Part shown: positions 25,121 through 33,717 of the stretch, piece after piece
Position numbering within the stretch: the first letter of the stretch is position 1
Layout of the letters: each line of letters begins with the position of its first letter
Assembly (NCBI GenBank): GCA_964609965.1
Contig: CAZSTS010000001.1
Location: forward strand, 1-64,000
DNA length: 64,000 nt
Direction of reading: 5' to 3'
DNA from: JAHJDR01 sp964609965
GTDB lineage: Bacteria; UBA10199; JADGCS01
Made by a program: the position numbers and the translations under genes
Notes under the pieces: generated by a model
What the model was told of the DNA's origin: nothing
The model's database searches: none
What the model saw: the letters and a program-made list of their open reading frames with translations, nothing else

Positions 25121-26623
25121 TTACGCAATCCTACGCTCTGTTTTCATGGCGCGTTTTTTGACCTTTTCGACCTCTTGCCAGATGAGATCTGTGATTTTTA
25201 GACCGAGCATGAGCTTGGAATCTAATCCAAATCCAGCAAAGATAGAAGGGTGTGAAATGTAAAAGTTGGGAGAAGGGGTGGTGTAATTGAGTTTAAATAA
25301 ATTAACAAAACTTCGTTCATTCTGTGTGGTCACACCATTATTAGAGGCACTGTGACGGAAAATCTCAAAATCGTTTTCATTGAGAGGAAACAAAGTATCT
25401 GTAGGCATGTTTTTGCTTTTAACAGGGAATTGGAATTCTATTGAGTCATCAGAAAAGGGCATGAGGTTAATGAGACTTTGTTTGATCGCATCAAAGTATT
25501 GATCAAAAAACTCCTCTTCTTCTGTGAGTGCTGATTTTGGGAGTAAAAAGTTAACGCTCAAAACAGTTTTTGGTTCAATTTTATTTGCCTTAGTTTGAAT
25601 ATAAAGAAAATTATCGCCAACGAGTTCTTTTTTGGGATTTTTGATTACAACGGCGTTTGATTTTAAGAGTTCAGGTAAATAGTTTGTGTCCACAGAAAAA
25701 CGTGTTGTAAACCAGTGAAAATCAATTTGGTTGCTAACGCAATTTTTTCGTAAAGTACGAAAACGCCATTTATTAGGAAGCAATTCTTTGAGTTTGTCTA
25801 GAGAATCATTCCAAATAACATATTTGCAAAGAACATGCCCGTGTGACTCATCAAGTTCAACACCCTCGAGAACACCGTTTCGGTATAACAAAGAATTTAC
25901 TTGGACTTTGTTTCTGATTGAACCGTCGTAATGTGTGATTCGTTCGTGAAGAACCTTTTTAAATGAGTTAAGTCCTGCATGAACGCCAAAGATCTCGCCG
26001 TCTCCAGGGTTAAATAAAGCAGACACCTGATAAGAGAAAGGGTTGTTACAAAAATGCTGATAAGCCATCAGGTATTGTGCAAGAAAATAGCTCTTGATGT
26101 GGGGGTCTTTTTTTAAAAGCTTTGTGTACTCGGAGTTTTTTTCGTTTAGAGATTGTGTTTGAATAAATTTTTTGAGTTTTCGTTTTTCTTGCCATCCACT
26201 GGGAATAAGTTGTTCAAATAAATCGGTAACATTTGTACGGTGCCTGAGTTTTGACTGATTTTCGTAGAATTTTTTGATGTCTGGGTAATGATCTGGAAAT
26301 TCTCTTTCAAGCTCCTCGAAATAATCTAAGGGATTATTGAAAATATCGATTCTATGTCTTGGGAAAATTGTTTGAAGTGTAGAATCTTGGTTGAGCAGGT
26401 TTTGAATTGTGGTTTCTGGTACATTAAGCCGGCCTAAGATAGAGCGTAACAGTGTAGAATGAATTTTATTTGAACAAACCGGATCAGGGTTTTTTTCGTG
26501 GCCGCTGAAAAGATCTGAGTCTATCACTTGTACACTGAGACCTCTCCTTGCTAGAAATGCCGCTGTTACAAGGCCTGGAAGGTTGTCGCCAATAACTAAG
26601 ATGTCACAATATTTTTCTAGCAT
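25121..26623 (-). CDS. FAD-dependent oxidoreductase, phytoene-desaturase-like
   Basis: This protein of about 500 aa begins with a Rossmann FAD-binding segment, DILVIGDNLPGLVTAAFLARRG. The usual GxGxxG is degenerate (GDNLPG), followed by VQVIDSD with the ribose-binding acidic residue. A later GDGEIFGVHAGLNSFKKVL segment resembles the amine-oxidase/phytoene-desaturase superfamily. The C-terminal GFGLDSKLMLGLKITD resembles the closing FAD motif. The substrate is unknown. The start was set at the ATG at 26623, with AGGA upstream. The TTG at 26659 lies inside a repeat element. Confidence 0.7.
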   Translation of the reverse strand: MLEKYCDILVIGDNLPGLVTAAFLARRGLSVQVIDSDLFSGHEKNPDPVCSNKIHSTLLRSILGRLNVPETTIQNLLNQDSTLQTIFPRHRIDIFNNPLDYFEELEREFPDHYPDIKKFYENQSKLRHRTNVTDLFEQLIPSGWQEKRKLKKFIQTQSLNEKNSEYTKLLKKDPHIKSYFLAQYLMAYQHFCNNPFSYQVSALFNPGDGEIFGVHAGLNSFKKVLHERITHYDGSIRNKVQVNSLLYRNGVLEGVELDESHGHVLCKYVIWNDSLDKLKELLPNKWRFRTLRKNCVSNQIDFHWFTTRFSVDTNYLPELLKSNAVVIKNPKKELVGDNFLYIQTKANKIEPKTVLSVNFLLPKSALTEEEEFFDQYFDAIKQSLINLMPFSDDSIEFQFPVKSKNMPTDTLFPLNENDFEIFRHSASNNGVTTQNERSFVNLFKLNYTTPSPNFYISHPSIFAGFGLDSKLMLGLKITDLIWQEVEKVKKRAMKTERRIA

Positions 26624-26635
26624 TCTTAAATGATC

Positions 26636-26721
26636 CTGCTGCAAGCAGCGGGAAATCAATTTGAGTACAAAATATATTAAAGGGCAAGTAGCCCCGGGAA
26701 ATCAAATCCAAAATTTGGGTT
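26636..26721. repeat. Repeat element, partner of 59342-59437
   Basis: The segment with GCTGCAAGCAGCGGGAAATC, GCCCCGGGAAATCAAATCC and AAAATTTGGGTT is similar, in opposite orientation, to 59342-59437. It occupies the gap between the FAD oxidoreductase and the barrel gene and includes that gene's stop codon. Confidence 0.6.
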
Positions 26722-27316
26722 AAAATCTATATCCAACGCGTCCAAAAAGAGTGTAAGGCATGTAGGTTGAAGCATTTGCTGTTCCAGTCAGGCTATTGAT
26801 CAATCCAACAGAACGATAAGTGCCTCCAACGCCAAGAACAAGATTAGCGGCAATATTATATTCTAAACCAACCTCGATTTGAGCTCCAATTCCATAACCT
26901 TGAGTGGCATTGGCAACATCACCTTCGAATAAACCATAGAGACCAATCCCGATTCCAACATAAGGGTCGATTTGTGGTAGGTTTTGGAAAAAATAAATTT
27001 TAAATGTAGCTGCTGGTATGGCAAGAAATGTGATTGTGTTTTCAGCTGCGCTCACTCCCTTTCCATCTTGAAAAGTAAAGAAGGTTTCGATCATGAGAGA
27101 GAATTTTGGATTAAATCTATAATCAAAATACAGGCCACCACCAATGCCCATTTGGACAATGGGGAGTGTGTCTACTAATTGAATGCTGCCGTAAACGTTT
27201 CCTCCCACTGTTCTATTGTAGCTAGCAGTTTCGTACTCTTCTTCATAAGCTAAAGCTGTTAAAGGAAGTGTGAGGATAAAGGTAAATAAAATTAGGTGTT
27301 TTAGAATGTTTTTCAT
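26720..27316 (-). CDS. Outer-membrane beta-barrel protein
   Basis: This 198-aa protein has a signal peptide (about residues 1-23, cut after TALA). Alternating hydrophobic and polar strands with Gly and aromatic residues follow, including VYGSIQLVDTL, GIGGGLYFDYRFNP, YVGIGIGLYGLF and GVGGTYRSVGL. It ends in FGRVGYRF with a terminal Phe, the classical BAM-recognition signature. It is about the size of an 8-stranded OmpW/OmpX-like barrel. Its role is unknown. Confidence 0.85.
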   Translation of the reverse strand: MKNILKHLILFTFILTLPLTALAYEEEYETASYNRTVGGNVYGSIQLVDTLPIVQMGIGGGLYFDYRFNPKFSLMIETFFTFQDGKGVSAAENTITFLAIPAATFKIYFFQNLPQIDPYVGIGIGLYGLFEGDVANATQGYGIGAQIEVGLEYNIAANLVLGVGGTYRSVGLINSLTGTANASTYMPYTLFGRVGYRF

Positions 27317-27358
27317 GATTACTCCCGTAACAAAGTTTTATGAGCTTGTAAAATAACT

Positions 27359-27946
27359 TCATTCATTATTCTCAATAAGCTGTATGGCTTTTATTAATGT
27401 TTTATGCTCTTTTTTCAAGAGACGATTTGATAAAGAGTTAGCATCGTCGTCATTTTTGATTTCTTCTTTTGCTTGGAGAATGATGGGGCCTGTGTCACAG
27501 CCTTCATCCACATAATGGACAGTACAGCCTGTCACTTTTACACCAGCCTTAATAGCTTGTTCTTGGGCGTCTAATCCAGGAAATTCAGGTAAAAGTGAAG
27601 GGTGGATGTTGATAATACGGTTTTTAAAGCTGTTAACAAATTTAGGTGGCAGAATCTTCATGTATCCCGCTAAAACAATGAGATCAGGATTGAGTTCAGA
27701 AGCCTTTTGAAGGAGGTCATTATTATAGTCGTCTTTGTCTCGTTTTTTTGATGGAATGACGAAGCTAGGGATGCCTGCTTTTTTAGCTCTCTCTAGAGCC
27801 AAGGCACCTTCTTTATTTGAGATAACTGCTTTAATTTTGCTTTGGATTTGGTTTGTGGTTTGGGCGTCGATAATGGCCTGAAGATTTGTCCCGCGCCCTG
27901 AGACTAATACAAGAATATCAAGTGATTGTGATGTCTGGCTAGTCAT
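27359..27946 (-). CDS. purN: Phosphoribosylglycinamide formyltransferase PurN
   Basis: This 195-aa enzyme formylates GAR with 10-formyl-THF in step 3 of purine synthesis. It shows VSGRGTNLQAIIDA near the N-terminus, AGYMKILPPKFV, the catalytic loop INIHPSLLPEFPG and GCTVHYVDEGCDTGPII. Active-site Asn/His/Asp residues are present. It lies 17 nt downstream of purM in the same direction. It would use 10-formyl-THF of the kind FolD makes. Confidence 0.95.
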   Translation of the reverse strand: MTSQTSQSLDILVLVSGRGTNLQAIIDAQTTNQIQSKIKAVISNKEGALALERAKKAGIPSFVIPSKKRDKDDYNNDLLQKASELNPDLIVLAGYMKILPPKFVNSFKNRIINIHPSLLPEFPGLDAQEQAIKAGVKVTGCTVHYVDEGCDTGPIILQAKEEIKNDDDANSLSNRLLKKEHKTLIKAIQLIENNE

Positions 27947-27963
27947 CTAAGATTACATAATCA

Positions 27964-29007
27964 TTATACAAAACTGATGCAAGAATTCTCTTCAGCTTTC
28001 TTTTCGATCATTTCACCAATGGAAAAGGCTTTGATTTTCATATCATCAAGCTTGGCTAATATGGCTGTTTCATCTGTGGCCTTTACGATGAGCGCAAATC
28101 CAATTCCCATGTTAAAGACGCGTAACATTTCTGCTTCAGTGACATTCCCTTGTTTTGCTAAAAACTGAAAGACATTTGGAACTTCAAAAGAATCTCCGTG
28201 GATAATGGCTTTGAGGTTATGGGGAAAGACTCGAGGGAGATTTTCGAGAAGACCACCTCCAGTAATATGTGACATGGCCTGGATCTTAAATTCATCGAGA
28301 AGTTTTAAGATAGGTGAGACATAAATTTGAGTGGGTGTGAGTAACTCTTTACCTAAGCTTTGTGAAAAACCATCTGGGGTTGAATCTAAATCGAGATCAT
28401 TATCCCGAATGATTTTTCGAACTAATGAAAAACCATTTGAATGGAGACCGGATGAAGCGAGTCCAATGATCTTGTCTCCTGCACTGACTGAATTACCGTT
28501 AATTATGTTGTCTTTATCGACGATTCCAACAGAAAATCCGGCAAGATCAAAATCACTGCCTTGGTAAAAACCAGGCATTTCTGCTGTTTCACCGCCTAAA
28601 AGGGTGCATTGGATGTCTTTGAGACATGTGGCAATAGATTTGATGACTTTAGCGGCTTCATCTGGATCGAGCTTGCTTGTAGCAAGGTAATCGAGAAAAA
28701 AGAGAGGTTTTGCCCCACAACAGATGAGGTCATTCACACACATGGCCACAAGGTCTTGTCCCACATGGTCAATCCATTTATAATCAATGGCTAGTTTTAG
28801 TTTTGTTCCTACGCCATCTGTGGCGGCGACTAAGACGGGTTTTTTGAGATTAATGTTTTCTAAAGAAAAGAGCCCCGAAAACCCACCAATGCCTGAAAGT
28901 ACTTCTGGTCCACAAGTGCTTTGAGCATAGCCCTTGATTTGATGAACAAGCTCATTGCCTGCAGTGATATCAACTCCAGCATCTTTGTAGGTTGTAGGGG
29001 ATTTCAT
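27964..29007 (-). CDS. purM: Phosphoribosylformylglycinamidine cyclo-ligase PurM
   Basis: This 347-aa AIR synthetase closes the imidazole ring using ATP. Segments are TYKDAGVDITAGNELV, GIGGFSGLF, VAATDGVGTKLKLA, HVGQDLVAMCVNDLICCGA, LLGGETAEMPGFYQ, DKIIGLASSGLHSNGFSL and the C-terminal FNMGIGFALIV. Full length. It forms an operon with purN, and the parvulin gene lies 20 nt upstream. Confidence 0.96.
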   Translation of the reverse strand: MKSPTTYKDAGVDITAGNELVHQIKGYAQSTCGPEVLSGIGGFSGLFSLENINLKKPVLVAATDGVGTKLKLAIDYKWIDHVGQDLVAMCVNDLICCGAKPLFFLDYLATSKLDPDEAAKVIKSIATCLKDIQCTLLGGETAEMPGFYQGSDFDLAGFSVGIVDKDNIINGNSVSAGDKIIGLASSGLHSNGFSLVRKIIRDNDLDLDSTPDGFSQSLGKELLTPTQIYVSPILKLLDEFKIQAMSHITGGGLLENLPRVFPHNLKAIIHGDSFEVPNVFQFLAKQGNVTEAEMLRVFNMGIGFALIVKATDETAILAKLDDMKIKAFSIGEMIEKKAEENSCISFV

Positions 29008-29027
29008 ATTAAAAAATATTTCTTTTT

Positions 29028-30119
29028 TTATTTAGCGGCGTCTCTTTTTTCTTTTTCAACGTGTGCGTCTCTTTTAGGCTTATTATCAATGTGCGCATCT
29101 CTTTTAACCTTTTCAACGGGCTTTTTTACGGTGTCTTTCTTCTCTTTTGCAGGCTCTGTTTTTTCTTCCTCTTTTTTAACCGTTGGGACTACCTTTTTCT
29201 CTTCTTTTTTAACAGCTGGTTTAGCTATGAGCGCGTATTCAATTTTAGCTTTACCTTTTAATTCTTTGAGAAGGTTTTCTTTAACTTTGTTTTGAAGCTC
29301 AAACCCAAGAACGCGTTTGGCATCTTCGAAAGAAATAACAAAGGGTTCAGAGGTAACCTTGACAAGGTAGTAGCCATTCTTTGTTTTGATAGGGCCTGAG
29401 ACCTCGTCTTTTTTCATTTTGAAGGCCGCTGTGATGAGTGGTTCGTAACCTAAGCTTTTAAAACGTTTGTCGTTCTTTGAAACTTTTCCAGCTTTGCCGC
29501 CTTTTTTTGCAGTCATTTTATCATCTGATTCTTCCTTTGCAACTGCTACAAAATCATCGCCTTTGGTTAAGCGTGCTTTAATCTTTTTAATACGGGCGAG
29601 AGCAGCTTTGATTTCTGCATCAGTGGCTTTAATCTCTTTTTTCTTGTTTTTCTTAGATTCCTTAGGTTGAAAGTAGGCTGCAATGAGTGAAACATTGAGT
29701 TTTGTAAATTCAGTATCAACTCTCTCATCATACGCCTTTTTCATGGCTGATTCGGTCTCACGTTCAAGAAGAGCATTTGAAACAATGACGTGCTTATTAA
29801 GTAGAGATTTAATGATGACAGATTCTTCGTTGGCTAATCCTCTTTTCATGGCTTCTTGATAGAGAAGTTGCTGGTCAACCAGTGATTCAACAATCTTCTT
29901 CCGTGTAAGAGGGTTGGCTAGTTGGGCTTTGATACGTGCATTGAGTGTGCTGAGAACATCTAATAGCCCTTGATGGACATCAGTACCATTTACTGTGACA
30001 ACCGTAGGTCCTTCGTTAACTTTTTTAAGATCATAAATAGTATCAGCGTTATTTGCACTTTGTTGTGAACAAGAAATGAGCATGCTGACAGCGATGAGTG
30101 TGATTAAGTATTTCTTCAT
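29028..30119 (-). CDS. Parvulin-type peptidyl-prolyl isomerase lipoprotein
   Basis: This protein of about 363 aa begins MKKYLITLIAVSMLISC with lipobox LISC, so it is predicted to be lipid-anchored. A SurA-like N-terminal chaperone domain is followed by a rotamase domain (about 165-265) with ARLTKGDDFVAVAKEESDD, KGGKAGKV and GPIKTKNGYYLVKV. It probably folds outer-membrane or secreted proteins. The C-terminus is a long Lys/Glu-rich tail ending in three KRDAH/KRDAA repeats. The start was set at the ATG at 30119, with GGAGG upstream, rather than the TTG at 30131. Confidence 0.88.
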   Translation of the reverse strand: MKKYLITLIAVSMLISCSQQSANNADTIYDLKKVNEGPTVVTVNGTDVHQGLLDVLSTLNARIKAQLANPLTRKKIVESLVDQQLLYQEAMKRGLANEESVIIKSLLNKHVIVSNALLERETESAMKKAYDERVDTEFTKLNVSLIAAYFQPKESKKNKKKEIKATDAEIKAALARIKKIKARLTKGDDFVAVAKEESDDKMTAKKGGKAGKVSKNDKRFKSLGYEPLITAAFKMKKDEVSGPIKTKNGYYLVKVTSEPFVISFEDAKRVLGFELQNKVKENLLKELKGKAKIEYALIAKPAVKKEEKKVVPTVKKEEEKTEPAKEKKDTVKKPVEKVKRDAHIDNKPKRDAHVEKEKRDAAK

Positions 30120-30193
30120 TAAATCCTCCAAGTTTTAAAAATATAAGGGGTATTCGTATAGTCATGAGGGCTTGTCAAGGCAAGTACGTATTT

Positions 30194-30299
30194 CGGTTAG
30201 GGTAACGAAGCCCGTTTCGTCAGGTGGTTACGGTAACGTGTTGTAATTTGGACGTAACCCAAACCGATAAACGATACGGGTATCGTATCCGTAACCGAA
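30194..30299. repeat. About 106-nt palindromic intergenic repeat, second copy
   Basis: The left arm begins TCGGTTAGGGTAACGAAGCC and the right arm is its approximate complement ending GTATCCGTAACCGA. It is the same family as 17053-17159. It lies between the parvulin and alpha/beta-hydrolase genes, touching the stop of the latter. Confidence 0.85.
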
Positions 30300-30300
30300 G

Positions 30301-31221
30301 TTACAGCCTCTCCTGTATAAACTTCTCAATACGGAGGTTTATGAGGGCAGGCTGCTCTACCAAGGCTACATGAGAGGCTTTTTTGATGATAAGCAGTTCG
30401 GACTTTTTGATAAGATGGTGCATTTTTTTTGAGATCCAGACAGGTGTAAATTTATCCTTTTCTGCTGAGATGATTAGCGTGGGAACTTTAATTGTTTTGA
30501 GGACGCGTTCGGCATTATAGTCTTGCATGCTTTTGGCCAAAGTAGCCAAAACAACAGAGTCCATACTTGTGATATGTTGGATGTACTCTTTGAGAATCTT
30601 TTTATCAGCCAATCCAGGATTAAGCATTTTAAGTGATTTTCCCATTTGCCACCAGAAAGGGTTTTTTGAAAAGAAACGACCTATATTATTTGCTAAATCA
30701 GGAAAGAGATGATTAAAAATATAAATTCCCGCAAAGAAATATTTGAGTGCTGGGATATTATAAAAAGTGTCGATGGGCTTGCTGTAAGTGCCGCAGCATG
30801 GGATCAAGCCAAGAACTTTTTTGGGATACTTTTCATAAAAATGATACAGTATCTGCGTTCCCATAGAATGACCGGCAATGATAGCCTTTCTGATCTTTAG
30901 TTTTTTCAAAACAGCGTTCATATCTTCTGTAAGGGCGTCAATTGTCATGTGTTTTTCATCGTGAACTAATTCAGATCGGCCATGGCTGCGCCAGTCAAAG
31001 ACAATGACTTGGTATTTCTTTTTTAGATAAGATTCCACATGCTTCCAAAAAAAGACCGAGCAACCCAATCCATTACAAAAAATGATTGGTTGACCGGAGC
31101 CTTGTTTGCGGTACCAGATTTTAGTGCCATCAAAGCTTTTGGCAAAACCCTCATCGATTGTGCTGAGCTGTTTTAATTTTGAACGCTTATTTGAGGTTTT
31201 TTTTGTTTTTTTCAGTGGCAT
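30301..31221 (-). CDS. Alpha/beta-hydrolase
   Basis: This protein of about 306 aa has an alpha/beta-hydrolase fold. The nucleophile elbow is AGHSMGTQ, the acid lies in ISAEKDKFTP and the catalytic His in KASHVALVEQP. The oxyanion region is FCNGLGCSVFFWKHV. A Lys-rich N-terminal tail precedes the fold. There is no signal peptide, so it is probably cytoplasmic. The substrate is unknown, and it is the usual esterase or haloperoxidase-like type. I set the start at the ATG at 31221, which gives about a 20-nt leader from the promoter at 31248-31276. The TTG at 31239 would leave almost no leader. Confidence 0.83.
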   Translation of the reverse strand: MPLKKTKKTSNKRSKLKQLSTIDEGFAKSFDGTKIWYRKQGSGQPIIFCNGLGCSVFFWKHVESYLKKKYQVIVFDWRSHGRSELVHDEKHMTIDALTEDMNAVLKKLKIRKAIIAGHSMGTQILYHFYEKYPKKVLGLIPCCGTYSKPIDTFYNIPALKYFFAGIYIFNHLFPDLANNIGRFFSKNPFWWQMGKSLKMLNPGLADKKILKEYIQHITSMDSVVLATLAKSMQDYNAERVLKTIKVPTLIISAEKDKFTPVWISKKMHHLIKKSELLIIKKASHVALVEQPALINLRIEKFIQERL

Positions 31222-31247
31222 ATTCTTAAATGAACTCAAGATGGTAA

Positions 31248-31276
31248 ATTATATCAACATGTTAGTTAAATTACAA
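31248..31276 (-). promoter_or_regulatory. Sigma-70 promoter of alpha/beta-hydrolase
   Basis: On the minus strand TTGTAA (31276-31271), a 17-nt spacer and TATAAT (31253-31248) predict transcription from about 31241. Confidence 0.6.
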
Positions 31277-31437
31277 GGTTAGGTCAATAGGTCATACATG
31301 TTCGATAGACATTAGAACCTATGTGATTTTACTATTGCATTGAAATTATAAGGATATTAAAAGACCGGGACTTATTAGAATGTGATTTGTTGCCATGTCC
31401 TGAGTGAGCGCAGCGAGTCTAAGGATTAGGAGAAGAT

Positions 31438-32058
31438 ATGCAAGTTATACTTAATGAAGATTATACAAATCTTGGATTTGTTGGCGATATTGTTAATGTT
31501 AAGCCAGGTTTTGCCCGTAATTACCTTTTTCCAAAAAAGATTGCTATTGAGGCTAATTCTGAGAGCATTAAGCTTTTTGAGCACCGAAAACGCCAAGTAC
31601 AGGTTAAAAAGCAGCAACGACAAAAGGATGCTGACAAACTTAGAGAAAAAATTGATGGTGTCAAGGTGACCATTCAACACGCAGCGACTGAAGATAATAA
31701 ATTATTTGGCTCAGTATCGCTCACAGAGATTCATACTAAATTAGCTGAGGCGGGTGTTGAAGTTGACCGTAAGCTCATTCGTTTGGAAGCTCCCATCAAA
31801 TCACTTGGTGAATATGATGTCGAAATTAAACTTCATCAAGATGTTTCAGCTAAAGTAAAGGTTATCGTTGAGAAAAATGAAAACGCCGAAGTTCCTAAGC
31901 AGGCAAAAAGCCCAAAAAAAGCAGCTAAAAAAGCAGCTCCCAAAGAAGAAGAAGCTAAAGGTGAAGAAGTAGCTGCACCAAAAGCTGATAAAGATGCTAA
32001 AGAAAAGGCGCCAGCAAAAGAAGAAAAATCAGAAGAAACTAAGTCCAACGATTCATAA
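31438..32058 (+). CDS. rplI: Ribosomal protein bL9 with long acidic-basic tail
   Basis: This is the large-subunit protein L9. The N-terminal rRNA-binding domain shows VILNEDYTNLGFVGDIVNVK and GFARNYLFPKKIA, followed by the connecting helix and a C-terminal domain (about 80-148). The family is usually about 148-150 aa. Here 206 aa include a tail of about 58 residues rich in Lys, Ala and Glu (AKSPKKAAKKAAPKEEE and onward). AGGAGAAG precedes the ATG, and a strong terminator follows. It sits upstream of dnaB as in many bacteria. Confidence 0.95.
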   Translation: MQVILNEDYTNLGFVGDIVNVKPGFARNYLFPKKIAIEANSESIKLFEHRKRQVQVKKQQRQKDADKLREKIDGVKVTIQHAATEDNKLFGSVSLTEIHTKLAEAGVEVDRKLIRLEAPIKSLGEYDVEIKLHQDVSAKVKVIVEKNENAEVPKQAKSPKKAAKKAAPKEEEAKGEEVAAPKADKDAKEKAPAKEEKSEETKSNDS

Positions 32059-32120
32059 ATTCAAACGAATTTATTCACTCAGGACAGGTAAACAACTATT
32101 AATCTTTTAGTTTATCCACA

Positions 32121-32156
32121 ATGGGGTATAGAGTAAATCTATACCCCATTTTTTTT
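32121..32156 (+). terminator. Rho-independent terminator after rplI
   Basis: A 12-bp perfect stem, ATGGGGTATAGA/TCTATACCCCAT (32121-32132 and 32138-32149), with a GTAAA loop runs into eight T residues. Confidence 0.93.
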
Positions 32157-32203
32157 AGAGATGTTATTGACCTCACCAATCATTTATCATTAAAGGCAAT
32201 GGG

Positions 32204-33670
32204 ATGGCACAAGCTTCAAAAAACAGATCACAAAAATATCAACCAGCACAAGTTATTCCCATCTCAAAAGTGCCGCCTCAAAATGTCGAGGCAGAACAAG
32301 CCATACTCGCTTCTATTCTCATTGATAATACTGCGTTTAACACATGTTTAGAATTCATTGGTCCCGACGACTTTTATAAAGAAGCTCATAAAATTATTTT
32401 TAGAAGCATGCTTGAGCTCAATGAGAAAAATGAACCCACAGATCTTATCACACTTAATTCTCTGCTAGAAACAAAAGGTGAACTAGATCAGATTGGTGGG
32501 AGTGCCTATCTTTCTCACATTGTTGATTCAATCCCTACAGCAGCAAATGTAGCTAGTTATGCAAAATTTGTTCGCGAAAAATCTACCTTGCGTACGCTTA
32601 TCAGTGTAGGTACAGAAATTGTCAGCGAGGGTTTTAATGCAGACGGTGATGTTAATGAACTCTTGGATAATGTCGAAAACCGTATTTACGCTTTATCAGA
32701 ACAAAAGGTTTCAAAGGGTTTCACACCTGTAAAAGACCTGGTGAAAGGCACATATAAGCAAATCGAACATCTCTTTGAGAAAAAGGGTCATCTCACTGGT
32801 TTGATTACAGGGTTTAAAGATTTTGATAAAATCACAGCTGGACTTCAACAAAGTGATCTCATTATTGTGGCAGGACGCCCCTCAATGGGTAAAACAGCTT
32901 TTGCGATGAACATTATTGAGAACGCGTGTCGCATGGACAATGCTAAAGCAGCAGTTTTTTCTTTAGAAATGAGTAAAGAGTCTCTCATGATGAGACTTTT
33001 GACTTCTACAGCCAGGATCGATGCTTCTCGAGTGAGAACGGGTAATTTAGAAGAATCTGATTGGCCAAAACTTTTAGCCGCTGCTGACACACTCTCTAAC
33101 CTCAATATATATATAGACGATCAGCCTGCACAATCTCCGTTAGAAATTCGGGCAAAAGCAAGACATCTTGCAAAAACTGTAGGTGGTTTAGATATTATAT
33201 TAGTTGATTACATGCAGCTCATGCAGGCCTCTGGTTCGCATCAATCTCGAGAGCAAGAAATATCAGAAATCAGTCGATCGCTAAAAGCTTTGGCAAAAGA
33301 TCTGAGCGTGCCTGTTGTAGCAGTCTCGCAGCTTAACCGTTCTTTAGAAGGTCGCCAAAACAAACGACCAATGATGAGTGATTTAAGAGAGTCAGGTGCC
33401 ATTGAGCAAGATGCAGACGTGATCACTTTTGTTTATCGCGATGAGGTGTACAATCCCGAAACACCAGACAAGGGCATGGCAGAAATTATTATTGGCAAAC
33501 AACGAAACGGGGCTATTGGAACTTGTCGTATGGCTTTTGTGAATAAATATGTTCGTTTTGAAGACCTGGCCTATGATAATGAATACCAGTTTGAGCCTAC
33601 AGATACCCCTGGTGCAGATGATGTTTCGCTTGATGTTGAGACACCTAGACCAGAAGATGTTATATTTTAG
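32204..33670 (+). CDS. dnaB: Replicative DNA helicase DnaB
   Basis: This 488-aa protein is the hexameric 5'-3' fork helicase. The N-terminal domain has PPQNVEAEQAILASILID and the linker FTPVKDLV. The RecA-like domain has Walker A AGRPSMGKTAFA, SLEMSKESLMMRL, Walker B DIILVDYMQLM, the arginine-finger region SDLRESGAIEQDAD and the closing GKQRNGAIGT. No intein is present. The start is the ATG at 32204. Its stop is followed by a 7-nt tandem array leading to the cysteine desulfurase gene. Confidence 0.97.
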   Translation: MAQASKNRSQKYQPAQVIPISKVPPQNVEAEQAILASILIDNTAFNTCLEFIGPDDFYKEAHKIIFRSMLELNEKNEPTDLITLNSLLETKGELDQIGGSAYLSHIVDSIPTAANVASYAKFVREKSTLRTLISVGTEIVSEGFNADGDVNELLDNVENRIYALSEQKVSKGFTPVKDLVKGTYKQIEHLFEKKGHLTGLITGFKDFDKITAGLQQSDLIIVAGRPSMGKTAFAMNIIENACRMDNAKAAVFSLEMSKESLMMRLLTSTARIDASRVRTGNLEESDWPKLLAAADTLSNLNIYIDDQPAQSPLEIRAKARHLAKTVGGLDIILVDYMQLMQASGSHQSREQEISEISRSLKALAKDLSVPVVAVSQLNRSLEGRQNKRPMMSDLRESGAIEQDADVITFVYRDEVYNPETPDKGMAEIIIGKQRNGAIGTCRMAFVNKYVRFEDLAYDNEYQFEPTDTPGADDVSLDVETPRPEDVIF

Positions 33671-33683
33671 GGTACATTTTTTT

Positions 33684-33717
33684 GACTTTCGACCTTAGAC
33701 CTTTGACTTTTGACAAT
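33684..33717 (+). repeat. 7-nt tandem array ending at the desulfurase ATG
   Basis: Units GACTTTC, GACCTTA, GACCTTT, GACTTTT and GACAAT(A) run directly into the ATG at 33718. No Shine-Dalgarno is present. The TTG inside the array could in principle start a longer product, but would add repeat-encoded residues only. Confidence 0.78.

Noticed and set aside
32121..32351. Plus-strand frame of 76 codons overlapping the rplI terminator and dnaB
   Set aside because: It begins inside the terminator stem and overlaps dnaB in another frame. There is no Shine-Dalgarno.
33682..33717. TTG start of the cysteine desulfurase at 33682
   Set aside because: The extra residues are encoded by the 7-nt array, and the family begins at the ATG at 33718.
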